This document shows positions 58,092 to 64,000 of a DNA stretch of 64,000 bases, piece after piece. Every line of letters starts with the position of its first letter. Position 1 is the first letter of the stretch. The notes under the pieces are model-generated. The model saw only the letters and a program-made list of their open reading frames with translations, searched no databases and was not told the origin of the DNA. Source of the DNA: Eleginops maclovinus (Eukaryota; Chordata; Actinopteri; Perciformes; Eleginopidae); assembly GCF_036324505.1 (NCBI RefSeq), contig NC_086364.1, positions 17,300,148-17,364,147 on the forward strand. Direction: 5' to 3'. The position numbers and the translations under genes were made by a program.

Positions 58092-61000
58092 CTATACAAA
58101 AAAAAAGATTTTTCATTCAGTAATACCTTATATCAAATAAGGGGCATGCAACATTAAATGACTTTAACTCAAAACATTTTTTTTTAAAGTTATGATAGTC
58201 ATTTAATAGCTTCAAAGACAACTCAAAAAGAAAAAGGTGTATGCTAAAATCAGTGATGGAAGAAGGTATTTTACTCAAATAGAAGAAACATTACACTTGT
58301 TTAAATACTCTACTATCTTACTTGAGTAAACGTACAAAAGTATTGGCTTAACAGTTCAACTTAAAGACAAAAAGTACAGAAAGGGACCTTGTTAAATAAA
58401 TGGTTATTGCTGCACCATTGTTTTCATCAAAGCTGGTAAAGGTGCAGCTAATTGTAAATGTTGTATACTGCTGCTGAATATCCTGACCTATTATAGTAAG
58501 TCACTAAAGCTGTCAAGTTACCTCAGAATTGTACTGAAGTACATATACCTTACTGAATTCCACCACTGACTAAAATAAATCAAAACTTTTCGTTTTGTTA
58601 AAGTAGCATCGTGCATTGTTGTTGTGTTATTAAAACCTACCACAGATCCTCCTTGTTTCTCCTTATTGAAAGAACAGGTCAGCCATTTAATGTATTCCTC
58701 TCTAACCTAGAAAACACAATGAAATACAACGTGTTTAGCGTTATTGCGACCAAAAAGAAATGTGGTTATTTATATTGCCCTCATTGAGTTATCTGCATCA
58801 AGAGTGTACCTCCTTGTTGAGCAGGCAGTGGACGATGAAGAGGAAGGTACCCTGCTGGGAGTTAAGAACTATGAAGAGGATCTGGAAGAAAATATTTGAC
58901 TGGTACAGGCCCAGAATCCAGGTACAGCCCAGTATGACAAACTGGGCCACAATCTTGAACAGAATCAACCTACAAACAATGGGAATTAATGAGCTTTTAT
59001 GTTAAGAATTGTTGAAACTGAATTTGTAACACTTTTATTTGTTGACACTTCCTCTATCATTGTTAATCTGCATAAGACTATGAAATATATACAAATGGAT
59101 ATTATTTAAATACAGTATCTGTCATATATTGATATACTATAATTACAATAAGTACGAATGGTCACCTTCAACTGACTCTTTAAATGTGTTGCAAAGTCAA
59201 CCTTGAACATGTACACTGTACATACGTGGTGTCTTTAGACTGAGAAACATCACTCTTCATGTTGGCCAGGGTTGGTCTCAGACTCCATAGAGTAGCAAGG
59301 AACAAAATCCAATTGAGCTTCAAGAAAAAAAAGATGATACCACAGCTGGTAAAGACTACTCTTTATAGAATAACACTGCATAACCTTTTCACTGTCCATT
59401 TTCAGGCTAATCACTCTGCATAGTCCGGGGAAATTTCACTTTGTATCATTATATCTCACAACTATATGTTGGCTTGTTTTTTGGGGGGTTCGCCTGGTGC
59501 AAATGAGTTTAAGTTAGAGTTCACATCGAGCAGAGAGAACTTTACTCTTAGCTTTTCTCTACTTTAATTACAATAGATGGGATACTCACTGCAAGGATAA
59601 CAATTACAGGGCCTGTTAAAGCCCAGTTGAAATGGCGGGTCCTAGAGAGCCAGCACCTGAAACAGAATCAAACAAACAATCCTTTCAACATAGATGCTGT
59701 CCTACAAGAGAATATGAATGTATGTATTATTGTTTATCTTACTCACACCTCAGCCTCAGTAGCACCATATCCGTCTGAATATATCACTGCTGAAACACCC
59801 ACGATCACAAAGGGAATACCGTAGCCAATCACAAAGAGAACTGGCCTGGGGAGGCCATCTCTCTGGATGACCTGCACCTTGGAGAGTCTCCGCACCAACA
59901 GGTGAAGCTGTAGTGCCTCCAGCAGCATCCACACAAAACCTGCTACAACTAAGAAGTGGAGGAGCCCCGCCATGACGGTGCAGGCCAGCTGTTGAGACAC
60001 AAGAAGTACCGTGAAAACAAAGTTAAATTGACCTCAGCGAAGAATGGTTCAGGTAATACATATCTGAAAGACCTTATCAAGTCTTTTTAAATAAAGAGGT
60101 CATATTATTTTTGGGAGGGTTTTCTCTTTTGTGCATGTTAATAGTCTGCACAGGCTAAAATCCCAAAGTTCCTTCCAGATGGAGTTTCTCTCCCACACCC
60201 CCACTGCCTGAAACACCTCCATTGGACTCCTTTGTTTACTAGTTAACAGAATGACATCACTTTGTAACACTTGCGCTTCTATTGCCTGGCACTCCAACAC
60301 ATTGTACATTATAGACTAAGGGGCAGGACATCTCTAAGCGGTTGACCAATCACAACAGACCAGGCCAGCTAAACAATCAGAGCAGACTGGGATCTGGTTT
60401 CAGACAGAGGGTGAAAAGAGGTGCTGCAGCACAGACAGTATGAACAAATAAAGAGCTTTTTAAACATTAAAGCATGGAGACAGGTCACATTAGAGGCTCA
60501 AAATACAAACCTGAAAATAAGCATAATAGGGCCCCTTTAAGATAAAATGATCTGCCTCTTGGTTTTACTGTACCTCCTCTTCAACATATTTGTCATTCCA
60601 CAGAAGCAGCAGATGCGTGAAGAAGAGGCAGAGGCAGAGGTGAAGACGGGCTGTGTTGTTGATCTTGGGGTTCCAGCTACACAGGAGGAAGGTGAAGATG
60701 GCCAAAGCAAAGAAGAATAGTCCGACAATGACGCACATCCGGTTAAGCCACTCTAAGAAAGGATCCGGCGGTGCAGGCTGAGAAGAAACCACACACAGGC
60801 AAACACATACTGTGATCAGACTGACCTTATGAGTGGGAACCTGTATTAGAAAATGTAAACCCATACACCAGTCTGTAATACCTCCCCAATCTGCATGATG
60901 AGGGCGAATGTGGATAGATGGGAGCAGCTGCACACTGTGTAGTTTTCATTGGTGTAAGCAACCCAACAGCCGTCTACTGACCAACTCATTGTCTTTTTCC

Positions 61001-64000
61001 CTCCTGTCTCTGTTTTCTCCTCCCAGTAGACACAGGTCATCATACCATTTTCAGGTGTTGTCTGATGAAACCAGGGAACCAAAGATTGTAAGATATATTG
61101 AAAGTTAGTACGCTGCTTCTTATCCTAAAAGGCAGGTGGATGGATCAATTGGAAAGTACCTTCTTATGTTGGATGGTGAAGTTGACGGGCTCGGTGAGGT
61201 TGGTGTTGTTTACTAAGGGTAAGATGGCGGTGATGACATCCGAGTACATCTCTGTCCTGTTCTCTGTTTTAAAGTTTTGATGGCTCAGAAGACTCTCCAT
61301 CCCATTTAATGTAAAGAAGACAGCTGATGCAGTACCTGGGAGTGGCCACAAAGTGAAGGGGATCACTTGAAAATACCATATTTGTGTTCTTTGCATGTTT
61401 TAGCCCATTTCGCAAAATGAAAATGAATGCCTGTCATTTTCCAACAGCTTTTTGTTTTTAATTTGTTTACACAGGTTGGTAATTGTCATCAACTATTTCA
61501 TTACAAACTTTTTTCTCACCATTGTTATTTTTTGCCATAGCTTCCAGGTTGATCGTCATGGTGTTTTCTTTGGCAGAGAGAGAACTACTCCCTGCATCGT
61601 GAACTTGAGGCCCAATGCTTTCTAGACTTAATCCTAACACACAGATTAGTCTTTGGAATTAGATTTGATTTTATATCCACCCAGTAAGTATGGACTACAG
61701 TAAATATCTTAACTAAGATAAACATTTCTTACCCACTGTTGGACTCGTCACATTAACCTGGGTTTGGTTCTCCCCAGGATGCACCATCGCCGTGACTAGT
61801 CGTTCTGAGATGCCCAGGATCATACTGCCAGTCTCGGCGTCTCCTGCGCTACTCACCCTGCTTGACCTCTTTGACCTGCCTGACAGCACACGTGGTCCAA
61901 CACCTGACACTTCCTGCAAACATAATAAATACATATTACAATCACTCGCCTGCCAGATAATACAAACTGAAAGAAGGATTAAAGCATCATAAAGCTGCAC
62001 AATTATTTACAGAAATACCATGGATGCTGAGAAGCTGTTTGACACAGTCTGTGGAGAAAGCACAAGAAAAAGGAAGGATAATAATTATGTTGATGCGGTT
62101 CATGTGTCATCCATGTGCATTTAACTTCAGAGTCATGTATACTGGTAGTCACATAAATAGCTACATTCTTAATTGTAGTACTAATAGCATAACCTTCTAC
62201 AGATCAATATTGGCATTATCTATACAAAAGCACATTTTCAATGCTTTCTTGGAGCGAACCAGTGCTGTTGTTTTTACTTACTGCTGGTGGTAAAACGATG
62301 CCTTCATTTTCTTTCAACTGCTGGTCCATGTTGCCAAGAAAAGCTTTCTCTTTTGTCTGTCCCTGCAAAAAAATACACAAACGTCACCTCACCACTGCTT
62401 TTCTTAGCTTCAATGTGTATTCAAACATTGAAATATTTTGGCATATTTGGTTTTCACACCTTTTTAAACAAAATCAGCATAGCCTATTAGCCAATTAACT
62501 AACTTATTTCTATAAAGGACTTTTTCTATATAAAAAACAATCATTTCAAAGTCTTTTGAGCAAATTACATTTTTGAAACTTTATTTATTATTATATCTAC
62601 ATTGGCTAACTGTGTTTGTGGTGATTGCCGCAGGCTCTACTTCCATCTAAAATCTATTTTACATACTTAATACTGATGAAACAAGAGAGGCAGATTTTAC
62701 CGGGACGTCTGCCATTTCAATTACATTTTAACAAAATCCTGCGACACAAGTAAAATGACAGTGCCACTGTCTGGCTATATTTACCTCTGGGGGTTTTATT
62801 TCTTCCAAAATGTTCTCAATAGCTGTTGAGACAACGAAAACAAGACAAAAGAACTACTGTTAAGCACATCACGATTTGGCAGTGCGCTGTTAATACTATA
62901 AGTCGTTTCATCCTCAGCTCACTTTGACAAAATGTGGTTCCGACTGTCCACACAATTCCAGTTGAAGGGAAGAATCCATCAGGACAAGAACAATAAAAGG
63001 TCCCTAGTACATTAGTGCACACAGTTTGAAAACCACATATACCTGTGTTCTCATAGCACTCATCTATATCTGTTGTGAGAGAGAAAACACAGTTGTCACT
63101 TAATTGTACAAATATTTGATAACAAAATCTGACTTAAGGTGATGTGTGCACACACCTGTGCATGGGTTCATATAGCTGGCAATCACAGCTAGTTTATTGA
63201 GTCGAAAACCAATGAAGCACTCGCAGTAGTAAGAACCGATGGAGTTTGTGCAGTTGGCATAGGGACCACAGATGGGAGGAACTTTGTCACACTCATCAAC
63301 ATCTGCCAGTCAAACAACACACAAATGAAACAATAATCCAGTCAGCTTTGTATGGGACAATTGAGTTGCAATTTTCCAACTGCTTCTAGATCATAAAAAA
63401 TATCAGTTCAAATACCGATACAGACGTTGGTCAAGCTGGGTTCTGCAGCTTGATCAGTCGGTGCGTACCCCACTTTACATTTGCAGGTATAGGCTCCGGG
63501 AGTGTTGGTGCAAATAGAGTCAGGACCACAGATTGTGATGTTCAAACACTCATCGATATCTGAGGAAGCAACGGTTAACACAGTAAGCGTTAAATTGTGA
63601 AAATACAAAAATGAATGGGAAAATAGTGATTTCATTATAATGTTAAAGCACTGAAAAGGGGTTTTAACGAAGACATACATAACTTAAAGTTCAAAGTATG
63701 AACCATGATTTACTTTAGCCATATTTTGGCCTATCTGGTGATGGTGAGGGCTGGAGTAAAATCAGTTACTTGAGTCTTGTTCTTGAATGCAGTCAACACT
63801 AACTGCTGTTGAGGAGAGCATTTAAGTTCAAGAGGTGCATTGCAATCACTTTTCTGTTGGAGGTATTATATTCTCTTGGAAATTTCCTGGATTCATAACA
63901 TTTAGAACTGCATCTGGTCTGTATTATGCTGTGATGTGTAACATTATTGTGAACAGACCTTCGCACTCAGGGCTTGCTTCACGTACAAGCTTATAACCAT
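58044..64000 (-). CDS. Adhesion G-protein-coupled receptor, ADGRE (CD97/EMR) type, 5' partial
   Basis: Eighteen exons with unbroken phase encode about 719 residues of a cell-surface receptor. In the visible part these are the end of one EGF module (1-14), three calcium-binding EGF modules (about 15-160), a Ser/Thr-rich stalk (161-230), the GAIN domain (about 230-416), the GPS motif with four Cys and cleavage triad HL|S at 415-417, a tethered-agonist segment 'STFALIMQI', seven helices (about 440-672) and a short acidic tail. Helix-3 'LLHF...WMLLEALQLHLL', helix-4 'GYGIPFVIVGVSAVIY' and helix-6 'FVILGCTWILGL' are diagnostic of the ADGRE/ADGRL4 clade, and the EGF plus GAIN layout fits ADGRE5. 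Start codon and signal peptide lie beyond the edge. Exact orthology is uncertain because fish carry several ADGRE genes. No broken residue was seen. Confidence 0.93.
58251..58568. mobile_element. hAT-like MITE in the penultimate intron
   Basis: The left end is 'cagtgatggaagaaggtatt' and the right end is the inverted 'ggtggaattcagtaaggtat' preceded by CAGT. This is the 'CAGTGGTGGAA...' terminus of a common fish hAT-type miniature element. The flanks are gctaaaat (58243-58250) and actaaaat (58569-58576), an 8-bp target duplication with one mismatch. It is non-coding. Confidence 0.78.
58641..58706 (-). CDS. Receptor exon: membrane-proximal tail
   Basis: 66 bp, phase 0. 'VREEYIKWLTCSFNKEKQGG' begins with the VREEY motif that follows TM7 in ADGRE receptors. 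Confidence 0.92.
58810..58969 (-). CDS. Receptor exon: TM6 and TM7
   Basis: 160 bp. 'FKIVAQFVILGCTWILGLYQ' is TM6 and 'NSQQGTFLFIVHCLLNKE' is the end of TM7. A duplicate of equal length and phase lies at 55192-55351. Confidence 0.95.
59226..59317 (-). CDS. Receptor exon: end of TM5 and loop 3
   Basis: 92 bp, phase 0 to 2. It encodes 'LNWILFLATLWSLRPTLANM' then 'KSDVSQSKDT'. It is the reference for the frame-broken 70-bp version at 55429-55498. Confidence 0.93.
59590..59656 (-). CDS. Receptor exon: extracellular loop 2 and start of TM5
   Basis: 67 bp. It begins by completing 'VCWLS', the loop-2 Cys-Trp signature, and continues 'FNWALTGPVIVILA'. Donor GTGAGT. Confidence 0.92.
59747..59988 (-). 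CDS. Receptor exon: TM3 and TM4
   Basis: 242 bp, phase 0 to 2. 'LACTVMAGLLHFLVVAGFVW' then 'MLLEALQLHLLV' form TM3 with the conserved Cys, and 'VLFVIGYGIPFVIVGVSAVI' forms TM4. Confidence 0.95.
60087..60540 (+). mobile_element. TTAA-flanked MITE family A, copy 4 (intronic)
   Basis: It runs from TTAA (60087-60090) to TTAA (60537-60540), 454 bp, with a right end 'gcataatagggcccctttaa' and a diverged left end 'agaggtcatattat'. It shares all core blocks with copy 2 ('aggctaaaatcccaaag', 'caacacattgtaca', 'cagacagagggtgaaaagag'). It lies in the intron between the TM1-TM2 and TM3-TM4 exons, antisense to the receptor. Confidence 0.78.
60574..60777 (-). CDS. Receptor exon: TM1 and TM2
   Basis: 204 bp, phase 0. 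It encodes 'RMCVIVGLFFFALAIFTFLL' and 'LHLCLCLFFTHLLLLW'. The upstream 'PPDPFLEWLNR' links the tethered agonist to TM1. Confidence 0.94.
60882..61061 (-). CDS. Receptor exon: GPS autoproteolysis motif
   Basis: 180 bp, phase 0. It carries 'CVYWEE', 'GCW', 'CSCSHLSTFALIM': the two disulfide pairs and the HL|S cleavage triad are all present, so autocleavage into two chains is expected. Confidence 0.95.
61160..61335 (-). CDS. Receptor exon: GAIN domain
   Basis: 176 bp. It contains 'SAVFFTLNGMESLLSHQNF', 'MYSDVITAILPL' and 'EPVNFTIQHKK', the conserved beta-strand before the GPS. There are several N-x-S/T sites. Confidence 0.92.
61520..61633 (-). CDS. Receptor exon: GAIN domain
   Basis: 114 bp, phase 1 to 1. 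It encodes 'SAKENTMTINLEAMAKNNNG', typical of the subdomain A to B part of GAIN in ADGRE proteins. Confidence 0.88.
61733..61913 (-). CDS. Receptor exon: start of GAIN domain
   Basis: 181 bp. It includes a basic 'GRSKRSSR' stretch, 'ISERLVTAMV' and an N-glycosylation site in 'NVTSP'. It ends phase 1 before GTAAGA. The basic stretch resembles a possible proprotein cleavage region. Confidence 0.88.
62019..62048 (-). CDS. Receptor micro-exon, 30 bp
   Basis: It encodes 'TVSNSFSASM' with phase 0 at both ends, acceptor CCACAG and donor GTATTT. The small size makes it the least secure exon, but its phase fits and it continues the Ser-rich stalk. Confidence 0.65.
62282..62362 (-). CDS. Receptor exon: 81-bp stalk exon
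   Basis: Phase 0 at both ends; it encodes 27 residues ('GQTKEKAFLGNMDQQLKENE' and on). Acceptor TTTGCAG and donor GTAAGT are strong. Confidence 0.82.
62785..62822 (-). CDS. Receptor exon: 38-bp stalk exon
   Basis: It reads 'IENILEEIKPPE' after a split codon. It shifts the phase from 1 to 0, so it must be retained together with the downstream phase-0 exons. Acceptor CAACAG and donor GTAAAT are both good. Confidence 0.8.
62923..63069 (-). CDS. Receptor exon: calcium-binding EGF module
   Basis: 147 bp, phase 1 at both ends. It starts DIDEC and contains 'CTNVLGTFYCSC', ending 'GTTFCQ'. It is the last EGF module before the stalk. Confidence 0.93.
63156..63302 (-). CDS. Receptor exon: calcium-binding EGF module
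   Basis: 147 bp, phase 1 at both ends. It starts DVDEC and contains 'CTNSIGSYYCEC', ending 'YMNPCTG'. Being symmetric, it can be skipped without frame loss. Confidence 0.93.
63416..63559 (-). CDS. Receptor exon: calcium-binding EGF module
   Basis: 144 bp, phase 1 at both ends. It starts with the calcium ligand signature DIDEC and contains 'CTNTPGAYTCKC', which carries the Asn/aromatic hydroxylation-type pattern. All six Cys are present. Confidence 0.93.
63959..64000 (-). CDS. Receptor exon: end of an EGF module (cut by window edge)
   Basis: It encodes 'GYKLVREASPECE', the last loop and final Cys of an EGF-like module, and ends one base into a codon before a GTCTGT donor. The phase matches the next exon. 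The remainder lies outside the window. Confidence 0.8.

Noticed and set aside
58760..59005. 81-codon plus-strand frame
   Set aside because: It is antisense to the receptor TM6-TM7 exon.

Overview
The window looks like nuclear DNA of a teleost fish. It is AT-rich, mostly non-coding, and full of dinucleotide microsatellites. It carries fish-type mobile-element debris: Tc1/mariner relics, TTAA-flanked and hAT-like miniature elements, and LINE 3' tails. The genes have introns with GT-AG junctions. The species cannot be named from the sequence alone.

Only one gene is certain. It lies on the minus strand from 58.0 kb to beyond the right edge and is an adhesion G-protein-coupled receptor of the ADGRE (CD97/EMR) type. 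I could place 18 exons with continuous reading phase: a partial EGF exon at the edge, three calcium-binding EGF exons, several small stalk exons, GAIN-domain exons, an intact GPS exon, and six exons for the seven-helix domain and short tail. Its 5' end (start codon, signal peptide, possibly more EGF exons) is outside the window. Two miniature transposons sit in its introns.

Immediately downstream (54.6-55.5 kb, same strand) is a second copy of only the last four exons of such a receptor. One of the four has net frame-breaking deletions; the other three are open with good splice sites. It is either a broken tandem duplicate or a spare 3' cassette.

The first 54 kb contain no gene I can prove. 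The most promising spot is 45.3-45.6 kb. A near-consensus RE1/NRSF silencer site, with an inverted degenerate partner that makes a 45-nt hairpin, lies 113 bp upstream of a short ATG exon-like frame with a leucine-rich end and a possible splice donor. That arrangement fits a neuronal gene promoter. A second candidate is a terminal coding exon at 28.98-29.17 kb (minus strand).

The mobile-element layer includes four copies of one TTAA-flanked family (19.7, 43.1, 53.3 and 60.1 kb), one of them split by another element; a different TTAA element at 19.05-19.70 kb; an internally deleted Tc1 transposon at 22.6-23.8 kb; a 217-bp Tc1-derived miniature element at 27.8 kb; a terminal-inverted-repeat element at 14.2-14.9 kb; and a hAT-like miniature element with an 8-bp target duplication at 58.3 kb.
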